58,887 nt of DNA from Bdellovibrionota bacterium. GTDB lineage: Bacteria; Bdellovibrionota; UBA1018; CAUJDS01. A program made the translations under genes and the position numbers. The stretch spans positions 1 through 58,887 of the forward strand of contig CAUJDS010000012.1 of NCBI GenBank assembly GCA_963169695.1. Reading direction: 5' to 3'. This document shows positions 16,627 through 25,257 of this stretch, in pieces. How positions within the stretch are numbered: position 1 is the stretch's first letter; each line of letters opens with the position of its first letter. The notes beneath the pieces are model-generated. The model saw only the letters and a list, made by a program, of their open reading frames with translations. It had not been told where the DNA came from and searched no databases.

Positions 16627-17138
16627 ACGAGGGCTCCCTGGTTTTCGGCTCCGACACGCGGAACGGATGGTGATGCTTGGGCTGTTTGTTGAATAAGTTG
16701 GTGCAAGTGTTGATGGCCGGTTTTTTCTGCGTGAATCAAATCGTGAAGAGAAATCTGGCTCAAGACGCCATCAAAGTAATTGCTCAGGATTTGCCAAACG
16801 GGTTTGACCGCGCAATGCTGAAAATGAACGCAAGTTTCTTGGTGGCCAGCAAAGTGGCTACAAAAGTCTCCTGAGTTGCGCTTGCCCGCTAAGGCATCAA
16901 AGATCTGCTTGAGGTGAATTTGATCGGGTGGAGAGAGAAGGGTAAAGCCTCCTTGGGTCCCACGCAGAGACGAGATCAACTGTGCTTTTCGAAAAAGGTG
17001 CATGATTTTGCTGACATACTCGACGGATATTCCTTCGAGTTGGGCTATTTTGGATGCCGAAGAAGGGCCCATCTGATACTGACGGGCCAATTGAAGCGCG
17101 CATCGCACGCCGTATTCTTCTAAAGATGAAATATGCAC
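16623..17138 (-). CDS. Rrf2-family Fe-S regulator of the suf operon
   Basis: The 171-residue protein has an Rrf2 winged helix (about 1-85, with ISVEYVSKIMHLF and LRGTQGGFTL) and three cysteines in FCSHFAGHQETCVHFQHC (about 92-109). These match the cluster-binding cysteines of IscR/SufR-type sensors. It is the first gene of the operon, so it probably controls its own transcription according to Fe-S status. The start is GTG with AAGGAG ten bases upstream. A Gln/His-rich C-terminal tail is unusual. A palindrome upstream (17194-17207) is a candidate binding site. Confidence 0.85.
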   Translation of the reverse strand: MHISSLEEYGVRCALQLARQYQMGPSSASKIAQLEGISVEYVSKIMHLFRKAQLISSLRGTQGGFTLLSPPDQIHLKQIFDALAGKRNSGDFCSHFAGHQETCVHFQHCAVKPVWQILSNYFDGVLSQISLHDLIHAEKTGHQHLHQLIQQTAQASPSVPRVGAENQGALV

Positions 17139-17193
17139 GTCTTTCGAGCTCCTTCGGTAGAAGTGGTTCTGACACAGGGCTAGTTTTTTATCA

Positions 17194-17207
17194 ATACAAA
17201 AATGTAT
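17194..17207. promoter_or_regulatory. Candidate Rrf2 operator before the suf operon
   Basis: ATACAAAAATGTAT is a perfect inverted repeat with a 4-base centre, 56 bp before the rrf2 start. Rrf2 regulators bind AT-rich inverted repeats, and this is the only clear one in the short gap. Binding is inference. Confidence 0.35.
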
Positions 17208-17211
17208 GGAT

Positions 17212-17832
17212 TCAGGGTTTTAGTTGACTGCACCGTAGGGCTATTGCGGTTTCGGGATGGTCAAAGAAGCTTTTTGGACATGGGCCAATGGCGCCATAAC
17301 GAAGATCTCCTAGGATCGGAAACCCGCGCTTGCTCAATTCATAGCGAAGTTGATGGCGTCGGCCCGTCTTGGGAGTGAGGGTCCAAATCGCCATAGGGGC
17401 ATCTTCGCCGTCGAGACGGACCTCAATCAGTGTGGCAAGCGTTGTGCTGGGTTTGCCCTGAGGGTGGTCGTAGGTGCGCTTCTTTCCGATCGCCAAAAGG
17501 GACTGCCATTCTTGCAATATCCCGAGAGGTGGTAGGGCTGCAGGATCCTTTGGAACTTCGGTCCACGCTGTGTAGGTTTTTTCCCAGAGGTGATTGGTGA
17601 GGCGTTGGGTGAGTTGTAGTTGAGCCTCGGGAGTTTTGGCAAAAATGATCCAGCCTGAGGCCTCTGCATCGAGTCGATGAACGGGATAGAGTCGTTGATT
17701 CAATTGGACCTCGAGCAATTTGCCAAGGCAGGGCCGTGAATCTGCCTTGCCCAATCGAGAGGGTACACTCAGCCAGCCCGCTGGCTTATCCACCATGATC
17801 CACGCGCTGTTTTCTTGGACGACCGTTATCAT
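17212..17832 (-). CDS. RluA-family RNA pseudouridine synthase
   Basis: The 206-residue enzyme converts a uridine in rRNA or tRNA to pseudouridine. The catalytic Asp lies in PVHRLDAEASGW (about residues 48-59), a slight variant of the usual HRLDxxTSG. The KPAGWLSVPS opening and the HQLRYELSKRGFPILGD block match the RluA/RsuA fold. There is no S4 domain. ATG 17832 is chosen because it overlaps the stop of the upstream methylase (ATGA); the longer frame would lie inside that gene. The exact target base cannot be told. Confidence 0.85.
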   Translation of the reverse strand: MITVVQENSAWIMVDKPAGWLSVPSRLGKADSRPCLGKLLEVQLNQRLYPVHRLDAEASGWIIFAKTPEAQLQLTQRLTNHLWEKTYTAWTEVPKDPAALPPLGILQEWQSLLAIGKKRTYDHPQGKPSTTLATLIEVRLDGEDAPMAIWTLTPKTGRRHQLRYELSKRGFPILGDLRYGAIGPCPKSFFDHPETAIALRCSQLKP

Positions 17833-18557
17833 CGACGTCGAGTAGCAGGGGCGGGGCCTAAAATCAAAACGAATTCGCGTTTTAAAGAAGGCCATCGCTT
17901 CATGGCTGTTCTCACTTCCTTCAAGGAACCGCGCAGGCAGGATTCTTCGGGTTTTTGAAGTTCTGTCGCTAAGAAGATTTCGCGTTCCACTCCGCGTTGC
18001 TGCGATGCGAGTTCTGCCAATTCCACTACCAAGCTTTCGAGTCGATACGGCGTATCCATCCAGATGGAAGCAAGAGGAGATTCGAGCGATCGTTGAAGGG
18101 ACTGAGTTCTGGCTACTTTCTCGCGAGGCGGAAATCCTTCAAAAACAAAGGACCCTTGTGGAAAACCGCTGAGCGCCCAAGCAAGCGAAGGGCTATTGCA
18201 AAATGGGGTAGCGGTGACAACAATTTTTTCTTGGTGGCAAAGCTCAATCAAAGAAGCTCCTGGATCGCAGAACCCGGGGAGTCCTCCATCGCTCAGAAGG
18301 TATAGGTCCGTTCCTTGCTGGAGTATTTTTAAAAATGCTTGAAGGTCTTGGGGTGATGAATGTTCATTGTAGAGCAAAAAATCCTGCACCGATTCGCGGG
18401 GAAGGCCCCAGCGGATCCAGCGACGGATGGCGGGTTTGGTTTCTTCCACCAACACGCGCTGTTTCTTGGCGTCGAGGTTGCGAAGCAGTTCGAGGGCGAC
18501 GGGTTCGAGTTGCATTTCCTCATTGAGGGGAGTGGGGATCAAAGTGAGCTTTGCCAT
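17829..18557 (-). CDS. RsmI-like SAM-dependent methyltransferase
   Basis: This 242-residue member of the tetrapyrrole (corrin/porphyrin) methylase fold is closest in layout to RsmI, which methylates 16S rRNA C1402 ribose. Visible marks are LLSDGGLPGFCDPGASLIE at about 90-108 and TPFCNSPSLAWALSGFP at about 117-133. The usual opening GNPLGN is replaced by PTPLNEEMQLEP, so it may be a divergent paralogue with another target. It is coupled to the pseudouridine synthase by an ATGA overlap, which fits an RNA-modification pair. Confidence 0.75.
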   Translation of the reverse strand: MAKLTLIPTPLNEEMQLEPVALELLRNLDAKKQRVLVEETKPAIRRWIRWGLPRESVQDFLLYNEHSSPQDLQAFLKILQQGTDLYLLSDGGLPGFCDPGASLIELCHQEKIVVTATPFCNSPSLAWALSGFPQGSFVFEGFPPREKVARTQSLQRSLESPLASIWMDTPYRLESLVVELAELASQQRGVEREIFLATELQKPEESCLRGSLKEVRTAMKRWPSLKREFVLILGPAPATRRR

Positions 18558-18584
18558 GGTGGAGATAACTTGCCATAGCGCAGG

Positions 18585-20564
18585 CTATTTGCCAAAGATC
18601 AGGTCGCATCGATCGACCATGGGCTTCAAAAGCTGCCCAAGATCTAGGGGAGAAAATCGGCGTCCCGTAAATAAGGTGATGCCCTCTGGAAAGGCTGGTG
18701 ACCAGCCTTTCTCAAGCAATCCTTTCTGCAGAAAAGCGCCAAAATCCTTGCGACCCAAGGTAGTGCGAACCCCGTCGAGGGCCTCGTATTTGTTTAAGAT
18801 AGCGTCTCGAAGTGCATAAGCACCGACGGCAGCGGCCGCGTAGCCAAAGTAATCAACCGTTCCGGAGGTCAGGTGGTCGGTTCGGAAGATACTCCAGGCC
18901 GCCGATCGAGGTGCATCGGGGAGAGACTCGCGGGCAAGCCGAAGGGCGCGTTCGACAAATCCTTCCTTACCGTTTTCGTAATCATAGTCCCAAAGGTCGA
19001 GATCAATGGCAGCCATACGTAGGGTGGCATCCATTTGCAAGAGTTGCGAAATCTCAATATAAGCGGCTAATCGATCTGCTTGCACGCCAGAGAGTTTCTT
19101 ACCTCGAACCTTCTGAGAAAGTGCCTGAAGGATCTTGGGGTCAGCGCCAAGGAACTCCATCAACGTGGAAGGCGTCTCGATCGCGGCGTTGGAAGTGGCT
19201 TCAGAAAGAGGATTGCGTTGAGTTAAGTGATCCCATGCATGACCCCCCTCATGAAAAACAGTGGAGATAAGGTTCATCACTCCACCTTCTTTAAGATTCT
19301 GAATGATGTGAACTTCGGGATTGATCCACCAGCGAGAACGAAGGGGTTCTTTGACGGTGAGTGTTTCGCCGTCAATGGTCAATTGCCTTGGATTACGAAA
19401 GAAAACCGTCATCATGTAGGCGTAAGAATTCTTACCCTCTCGTGGAAAGGAGTCCCAAGTAATCTTATCCAAAACTTCTTTCTGGCTGATTCCCCATCCG
19501 CGCAAAGTCTCATCGAAGGAAGCTACGAGGGATTGCTCCGCGAAGTGTGCCTTTGCCGTTGGTTCAGGAATCAAGTAGGCGAGGAGTCCAAGTGGGGTGT
19601 TCTTCGGAAGGTCGAGTCCTTTGGTGAGTTTGATTTGTGCACTACGCAACGGCGCTGCAATCGCGGTGGTCAAATCCGCCAAAAAAGCTTTGCGAGATTC
19701 GAGGCTTTGCAATGAAGGTGTCCAATTGAGACGGTCCATAGCAAGCTGGTAGGCCGTCCAAGTGTAGTAGCCTTTCTGCCTTGCAATCCTGCTTCGCAAT
19801 TGTGCAAGCTCTTCCATGTAGCGCCCGTTGCGTCCCATCCATACTCTTCCAAATTTTTCGGGGCCGTCGCGGTATAGGACCTTAAGCCGTGCCAATCGAG
19901 CCTTGGGTGTAACGTAGGTTTCGCTTTCGGTAAGGGTTTCCATTTCTTCTTCAATCTCGGAGACCTTATTGGCCAGCGGATGATTGGCGTAGCTACGTTC
20001 CAGCATTCTCTCTAATTTTCTGAGTCGAAGTCGGTCAGATTGAGGGATGTCGTGGAGACTCTCGAGTTTCAGGGCTTCAGCAGAGTTTCGAATAAAATCA
20101 GCGAAGGGTCCCTTGATTCCCTTGGAAAGTTCAGCGAGGTGAAGGTTGTTTTTCAAGTAATCTTCACTTTCCGCGAGTTCGTCAATTGCAGCATCTAGTT
20201 TTTCGGCTTTGGAATTCCACCGATCCAGCTCCTGCGAGTTTCGTTGCAGACCCATATCAATCAATAGGGAAAGCGCGGTAGACTGGCACACTTTTTCGTC
20301 AATCGCCTTTTCGATGGGCCAAATAACGTCTCGATAGTATTCCAGAAAGGTTTGGGTTTTTTCGTCGACGGATCTCAAGCGTTGAAGGACGAGTTTTCTT
20401 TCGGAGGGGGCCTTAGAAAATTCGATGAGTCGATCTCGGATCTTATCCAGCTCATCTTGAGTTTGAGCAAAGGCTTGCTGGGCTGCGCCCGCACCCATCC
20501 AAATAGCGACCAAGAGAAATAAGTGCTTTGGCCGCATGGCGCGCAAGTTTAAAACCCCATTCAT
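18585..20564 (-). CDS. Exported zinc peptidase, M3-like
   Basis: The protein has 659 residues with a signal peptide (hydrophobic core LFLLVAIWMGAGAAQQAFA, about 15-33). The zinc motif HEGGHAWDH is near residue 437, followed about 25 residues later by ETPSTLMEFLG, matching the third ligand of M3 oligopeptidases. The helical N-terminal half fits the M3 clamshell fold. M3 enzymes are mostly cytosolic, so a periplasmic or secreted form suggests digestion of outside peptides. ATG 20564 is used because GGGGTGGG precedes it; ATG 20537 is also possible. It is 27 bases from the methylase gene. Confidence 0.75.
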   Translation of the reverse strand: MNGVLNLRAMRPKHLFLLVAIWMGAGAAQQAFAQTQDELDKIRDRLIEFSKAPSERKLVLQRLRSVDEKTQTFLEYYRDVIWPIEKAIDEKVCQSTALSLLIDMGLQRNSQELDRWNSKAEKLDAAIDELAESEDYLKNNLHLAELSKGIKGPFADFIRNSAEALKLESLHDIPQSDRLRLRKLERMLERSYANHPLANKVSEIEEEMETLTESETYVTPKARLARLKVLYRDGPEKFGRVWMGRNGRYMEELAQLRSRIARQKGYYTWTAYQLAMDRLNWTPSLQSLESRKAFLADLTTAIAAPLRSAQIKLTKGLDLPKNTPLGLLAYLIPEPTAKAHFAEQSLVASFDETLRGWGISQKEVLDKITWDSFPREGKNSYAYMMTVFFRNPRQLTIDGETLTVKEPLRSRWWINPEVHIIQNLKEGGVMNLISTVFHEGGHAWDHLTQRNPLSEATSNAAIETPSTLMEFLGADPKILQALSQKVRGKKLSGVQADRLAAYIEISQLLQMDATLRMAAIDLDLWDYDYENGKEGFVERALRLARESLPDAPRSAAWSIFRTDHLTSGTVDYFGYAAAAVGAYALRDAILNKYEALDGVRTTLGRKDFGAFLQKGLLEKGWSPAFPEGITLFTGRRFSPLDLGQLLKPMVDRCDLIFGK

Positions 20565-20619
20565 TAACAACCCACCCCAATTAGGTCGGGTATCAAAATC
20601 AGCTTCAGCTGTCTAGGAA

Positions 20620-22617
20620 TTATGTGACTCGAGCCGGAAGGATGACCATGGTGAGTCCGGCAAGTTGGAGTCTTTTTTGAAGGGCGAGGCCGGTTTCATT
20701 GTGCAAGATGCGTTGAAACCAACGTTCGCGCTCAAAGATGATTTTGCCGGTAAAAAAAGTAACCTCTGGAAATTCGGTAAGTAAGTCAGTGCAAAGGGTT
20801 TCGCATTCGCTGACAATATCGGTACCTAGTCGAAACCGAAAGGTAGCAGGTACACCGAGCTGCTGGGAGCGTTTGACGTACTTCTGGAGCATGGACTCCG
20901 TATCGTGCGCCAAGGCGTCAATAGCATGTTCTCCTTTGAATCCACCAGAATCTACAACGCCGATTGAAATAAAAACAATGTTCTTGAACACGCCGGGAAA
21001 CGTCTTCATGATTGTCTGCATGGTGTGTATTCCCAGACCACCATACCCTCCCACAAGCACCACCGCGGTTCTTTGCTTGGGGTCGAGGTCTGGTAGGTTG
21101 CGACTTCGCGGCACCATATGCTCAAGCTTCATATACAGCTTGTGAAGGCTCGCGGCAGTGGCGAGGTAGTGGCTCTTGATATTGAAGCACAAGAAGATGA
21201 TTCCACCTGTGATTCCGAGCGTAAGCCAACCGCCTTCGGCAAATTTTTCGACGACCGTGATGACGAGAATGGTGGAGCAAAGCATGAAGCCAACAAAAAA
21301 CAAGATGGTGTCAGACCATGTTTGCTTGATGCGGTGAGGCCCCTTTCGAAATCGCAAAGAGAGCATTCCAAAAATGGATAGAGAAAAGGTCAAAAACACG
21401 TTGATGCTATACATCACCACAAGTTGTGCCGTGTTGCCGTGGGTATAGAGAAGTGCCCCTAAGGAGGCAATGGCCATGAGGAGAATGCCATTTCCGGTTG
21501 TGAGGCGTTCGGAGAGTGAAGCAAATCGCCTTGGAACCCACGAATCCACGGCCATATTGGCAAGGACTCTCGGGCCATCAATAAATCCCGCTTGAGCGGC
21601 AACCACCAGGAGCAGTCCTTCTGCGAGCAATGTTGCAATCACAAAACCATGTCCCAACGGTGACGTACCGGCGATTCTTTCAAGGAGTACCGCATTGAGG
21701 GTTTTGCCCGCCACTGGGGATACATCCCAAAGGAGGTAACAAAGAAGAAGGCCTGATGCAGTTATTGCCAAAGATACCGCCATATAATTCATAGTGATCT
21801 TAGCGGTTCGTACACGCGGCTCACGCATGATGGGTACGCCGTTAGAGACCGCTTCAATACCCGTATAAGTTCCTCCTCCTAACGAATAAGCGTGAATCAA
21901 AAGCAAGAAGAGCGCCCAAGGTCCAATGCCTTTCCAATCCGCCGCCAGATTTTGAGAAACCGATTGAAAGGTATTGGGGACTTCCGGTAGATGGCCAATG
22001 ATTCCCCAGCCAATCAAGATCAAGTGAGTGACAAGAAAGAAAATAAAGATAGGTGCAAGAACCGTAACGGATTCACGCAGGCCACGTAGATTCAATGTGG
22101 TCAAAAGAAAGATAAGAAGAATCTCTGTTGGCAATCGCAGTGCATGCCAAGGACCTGGAAGAAAACTAAATAGCGCATCGCCAGCTGCTGCAATCGATAC
22201 GGTGATCGTTAGAACGTAGTCCACCAAGAGCGCGCAACCCGACACGACCCCTGTCTTGCGTCCAAGGAGTTTACTTGCAACGACGTATCCGCCTCCTCCA
22301 TGCGGGAAGGCTTCGATGATTTTTCGGTAGGCGGAAGAGATAATCATGACCGTGGCCGCCATCATGATCGCTAAGAAAACAACTAGGTAGCGTCGATCGG
22401 CCAAAGCCTTGAAGGCTTCTTCAGGACCGTATGCGCTAGACGACAAACCATCGGCGCCCAATCCTACCCAGGCCAAAAAAGGAATTAGTGAAAGTCGGTG
22501 AAAGATGGATTGATCTGCAAGACTTTTAGGCTCTCCCAATAGAAGACGTTTGAGTTTCTTCGTTGGGTTTTGCAAATGGGGAGGTGTCTGATCAGGGTCT
22601 CTATTGTCAGTTGCCAT
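20620..22617 (-). CDS. APC-superfamily transporter, KimA-like potassium importer
   Basis: The 665-residue protein has about 12 membrane helices (about 45-475) and a soluble C-terminal domain (about 480-665). The first helix contains GADGLSSSAYGPEEA, where KimA of Bacillus has the Asp and Tyr that bind K+. The second-helix motif FPHGGGGYVVAS and LLVDYVLTITVSIAA also resemble KimA. The family is often labelled amino acid permease, so the substrate remains uncertain. The C-terminal domain resembles the cytosolic nucleotide-sensing part of KimA. An AGGA site precedes the ATG. Confidence 0.65.
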   Translation of the reverse strand: MATDNRDPDQTPPHLQNPTKKLKRLLLGEPKSLADQSIFHRLSLIPFLAWVGLGADGLSSSAYGPEEAFKALADRRYLVVFLAIMMAATVMIISSAYRKIIEAFPHGGGGYVVASKLLGRKTGVVSGCALLVDYVLTITVSIAAAGDALFSFLPGPWHALRLPTEILLIFLLTTLNLRGLRESVTVLAPIFIFFLVTHLILIGWGIIGHLPEVPNTFQSVSQNLAADWKGIGPWALFLLLIHAYSLGGGTYTGIEAVSNGVPIMREPRVRTAKITMNYMAVSLAITASGLLLCYLLWDVSPVAGKTLNAVLLERIAGTSPLGHGFVIATLLAEGLLLVVAAQAGFIDGPRVLANMAVDSWVPRRFASLSERLTTGNGILLMAIASLGALLYTHGNTAQLVVMYSINVFLTFSLSIFGMLSLRFRKGPHRIKQTWSDTILFFVGFMLCSTILVITVVEKFAEGGWLTLGITGGIIFLCFNIKSHYLATAASLHKLYMKLEHMVPRSRNLPDLDPKQRTAVVLVGGYGGLGIHTMQTIMKTFPGVFKNIVFISIGVVDSGGFKGEHAIDALAHDTESMLQKYVKRSQQLGVPATFRFRLGTDIVSECETLCTDLLTEFPEVTFFTGKIIFERERWFQRILHNETGLALQKRLQLAGLTMVILPARVT

Positions 22618-22682
22618 TGCTGTCCTGCTTTATTTCAGTTGGTTTGCCCGAATTCTATTCCCGCCCAATAGGCTTTACAAGG

Positions 22683-22728
22683 CCAGAAGGCTAAAAGACT
22701 GCATGAATGCTCAGTGTCAGCCTTTTGG
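22683..22728. promoter_or_regulatory. Long imperfect hairpin upstream of the copper locus
   Basis: CCAGAAGGCT (22683-22692) pairs with AGCCTTTTGG (22719-22728) with one G-T wobble, and ACTG pairs with CAGT inside. It lies between the divergent kimA-like gene and the Arg/Glu/Gln-rich gene. A TTGACG follows at 22731, which could be a -35 element. It may be an operator or a 5' UTR hairpin; no family signature is visible. Confidence 0.35.
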
Positions 22729-22794
22729 TATTGACGTTTGCTCGGGGGTGCGGGGACCATAGTGAGGAAAACAAAAAAACGAAAGGAAAAATCG

Positions 22795-23118
22795 ATGTTA
22801 AAAAAAGGATGGGTGTTATTCATAGCTTGCTTTCTGGCCCTGCCCTTAGTCGGCGCGGAAGCCAATCAGGGTGGAGAGCACGGAAAACCGGGGCAACAGC
22901 GACGAGAAAATCGAAGAGAGAATCGTCAAGAGCGGCGAGAAACACGGCAAGAGAATCGCCAAGAACGACGTCAAGAGCGCCAGGAGCGCCGCAAAGAGCG
23001 TCGTGAAGAGCGGCAAAAAGATCGCCAAGAACGTATTCAGGATCGCAAAGAAAGCCAGCAGGAGCGTCAAGCTCCTGAAGCTTTAGAAACAATGCCTGCC
23101 GAAAACGTGGGCGAATAA
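22795..23118 (+). CDS. Small exported Arg/Glu/Gln-rich protein
   Basis: The 107-residue product has a signal peptide (MLKKGWVLFIACFLALPL, cut near VGA-EA) and an extreme low-complexity body. From about residue 35 to 95 it is made almost only of Arg, Glu, Gln, Asn and Lys in short repeats such as RENRQERRE. Such sequence should form a long charged helix. ATG 22795 follows an AAAGGAAA site. Its stop (23118) lies directly before the signal-peptide coding part of the multicopper oxidase, so the two are one unit. A role in copper handling or envelope charge is inference from position only. Confidence 0.7.
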   Translation: MLKKGWVLFIACFLALPLVGAEANQGGEHGKPGQQRRENRRENRQERRETRQENRQERRQERQERRKERREERQKDRQERIQDRKESQQERQAPEALETMPAENVGE

Positions 23119-23119
23119 A

Positions 23120-25255
23120 ATTCCTTATACAAAAAGGGGTCGGAATCGTTGGTCGCTTGGGGCACTTGTTTTTACTCTGGCATTTTCCCAGAGTGCTTTA
23201 GCACGGACCGTGCACTATGAATTGACGGCAACTCGTGGAAACGTGAATTTGAGTGGCAAGAAGGAAGTTGATTTTGCTATTCAAATCAATGGTCAGATTC
23301 CGGCCCCCACTTTAGAATTCGAAGAAGGCGATGAAGCTGAAATCGTCGTGCGCAATCAGCTCCCGGATGACGAGCTTTCACTTCACTGGCATGGGATTCT
23401 ATTGCCGCCTGAAATGGATGGCGTCTCCTACGTTTCAACTGCGCCTATCCTAAAGGGTCAGAGTCATGTTTTTCGATTCAAACTCAGGCAGAGCGGAACC
23501 TACTGGTACCACTCTCATACCAATGTACAGGAGCAAAAAGGCGTATTCGGCGCTTTTGTCGTGCATCCCAAGAAAGAGCCATTCCCTGCCGAACATGATG
23601 TCGTCGTACTGTTAAGTGATTGGTCGGACGAAGATGCCTGGGACATTCTCAAGAACCTTCGCAAAGACGGCGACTACTACCTTCACAAAAAAAATACCGT
23701 TCGATCGCTTTGGGGTGCATTGCAAGAAGGAAAGCTCAGCGCTTATTTTCAGAATGAATGGGAGCGCATGGGAGGAATGGATTACTCCGATGTGGGATAC
23801 GACGCTTTTCTGATGAATGGAAAGATCGCCCCGCAGCTTTCTCAAGCTCGCAAGGGCCAAAAAGTTAGGCTGCGAATCATCAATGCCGCGGCGTCTAGTT
23901 ATTTCTTGGTAAGATTAGGGCAAAGTCCGATGAAGGTTATCGCGGCAGATGGATTGCCGATTCAGCCAGTCTATGCTCGTGAATTGCAGATGGGAATGGC
24001 TGAGACGTACGACGTCTTATTTGAAGTTCCGGATCAAAAGAATTTTGAGCTCAGTGCCTACGCACAAGATGGAACGGGCAAGGCTTCGGGTTGGATCGGA
24101 TCTGGAGAACGCGTTGAAACCCTCCCTCGGGACGCTCCAGAACTTTACGCTTCCATGAATCATTCGGGGCATGGTGGCCAAGGAGGACATTCCATGCATG
24201 GAATGCATGATAGGCACGCGATGCCTAGGCATGGGGGTGGGGCTGCTGGATCTCAGGCAAGTAGTGCTGTAGAGACACTGACAGTAGATCAGCTTCGTGC
24301 AATTGCACCGACCGAATTTTCTTCCAAAATTCCTGTAGCCGAAACCAAACTAGTCTTAGGTGGCGATATGGAACGCTATGTTTGGCACATCAATGGCAAG
24401 GCTATTCACCAGGATCGAAACATTGACGTTCGAGAAGGAGATGTGATTCGCTTCGTATTTCAAAATGAAACGATGATGCATCATCCAATGCACTTGCATG
24501 GACATTTTTTTCGAGTGCTTACCGAACAGGGAGATTACTCTCCCTTGAAGCACACGGTGGATGTGCCACCTCACGGTTCTCGCACGATTGAATTCCTAGC
24601 AAATGAGCCCGGGCAGTGGATGCTTCACTGCCACAATCTTTATCACATGAAAAATGGGATGTCCCGAGTGGTAAAGTATAGGAGCTTTGTCCCGAAGCCC
24701 GAGGTTTCAGCGCATCAAGGTCATGACCCGCATTTGCACGATCATTGGTATGCCTATGGGTCACTCGATGTCGCATCCAACTATGCCAAAGGTTTTATGC
24801 GGCTTACTCAGACATGGAACGAGTGGGACCTAAGGGTCGAAACAAGGAATACTTCAAGTAGAGACTTTGAATTCAATCAGCAATGGGAGATTGAAGGAGA
24901 CTTTCTGTATCGATGGTGGCTTGGCAAATTTTTGAGCCTCAGTGCAGGTGCAACTACCTATGATCAAAAGTGGGGAGTGCTTGCCGGTGTCAGTTATCAA
25001 TTGCCAATGATGATTCACGTGGAAGGCTTTGTTGATCAAAGAGGAAAGCTTCGTTTTGATTTTGGAAAGAAAATCCAGTGGACGAGTTGGTTGATGACGG
25101 ATGTCGATGTGATGTGGAGACCTGCTAGGAACTTTGAAGATGAGTCGGATTGGGATTATACGCTGAACCTACTTTACGCTCCATCTTGGTCCTGGGGTGC
25201 GGGACTCTATTGGTCGCACGCGAGTTTGGGGGTCGGACTCAAGCTTCAGCTGTAG
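23120..25255 (+). CDS. CopA-like multicopper oxidase fused to a C-terminal beta-barrel-like domain
   Basis: Numbered from the GTG at 23210, the copper sites are HWHG (59-62), YWYHSH (98-103), a HPMHLHGHFF block near 425 and HCHNLYHMKNGM near 470. A Met/His-rich loop at about 316-344 is typical of CopA-type cuprous oxidases of the periplasm. After about 508 come 170 residues of alternating aromatic and polar strands resembling the CopB outer-membrane barrel. An in-frame signal peptide (RWSLGALVFTLAFSQSALA) is encoded at 23150-23206, before the GTG, but no ATG, GTG or TTG precedes it. Start 23120 (ATT) is a guess; CTG 23096 or a frameshift are alternatives. Terminator at 25258-25293. Confidence 0.75.
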   Translation: MPYTKRGRNRWSLGALVFTLAFSQSALARTVHYELTATRGNVNLSGKKEVDFAIQINGQIPAPTLEFEEGDEAEIVVRNQLPDDELSLHWHGILLPPEMDGVSYVSTAPILKGQSHVFRFKLRQSGTYWYHSHTNVQEQKGVFGAFVVHPKKEPFPAEHDVVVLLSDWSDEDAWDILKNLRKDGDYYLHKKNTVRSLWGALQEGKLSAYFQNEWERMGGMDYSDVGYDAFLMNGKIAPQLSQARKGQKVRLRIINAAASSYFLVRLGQSPMKVIAADGLPIQPVYARELQMGMAETYDVLFEVPDQKNFELSAYAQDGTGKASGWIGSGERVETLPRDAPELYASMNHSGHGGQGGHSMHGMHDRHAMPRHGGGAAGSQASSAVETLTVDQLRAIAPTEFSSKIPVAETKLVLGGDMERYVWHINGKAIHQDRNIDVREGDVIRFVFQNETMMHHPMHLHGHFFRVLTEQGDYSPLKHTVDVPPHGSRTIEFLANEPGQWMLHCHNLYHMKNGMSRVVKYRSFVPKPEVSAHQGHDPHLHDHWYAYGSLDVASNYAKGFMRLTQTWNEWDLRVETRNTSSRDFEFNQQWEIEGDFLYRWWLGKFLSLSAGATTYDQKWGVLAGVSYQLPMMIHVEGFVDQRGKLRFDFGKKIQWTSWLMTDVDVMWRPARNFEDESDWDYTLNLLYAPSWSWGAGLYWSHASLGVGLKLQL

Positions 25256-25257
25256 TT

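Noticed and set aside
22820-23092. Long open frames on both strands across the Arg/Glu/Gln-rich gene
   Set aside because: They arise from the repetitive codon use of the real gene; only the forward frame at 22795 has a signal peptide and ribosome binding site.
22795-23118. CRISPR or tandem DNA repeat
   Set aside because: The repetition is at the amino-acid level with irregular spacing, and there are no spacers.
23601-23616. Half of the HNH-element palindrome (GTCGTCGTACTG) inside the multicopper oxidase
   Set aside because: Only one arm is present, in ordinary coding sequence, so chance is the simplest reading.
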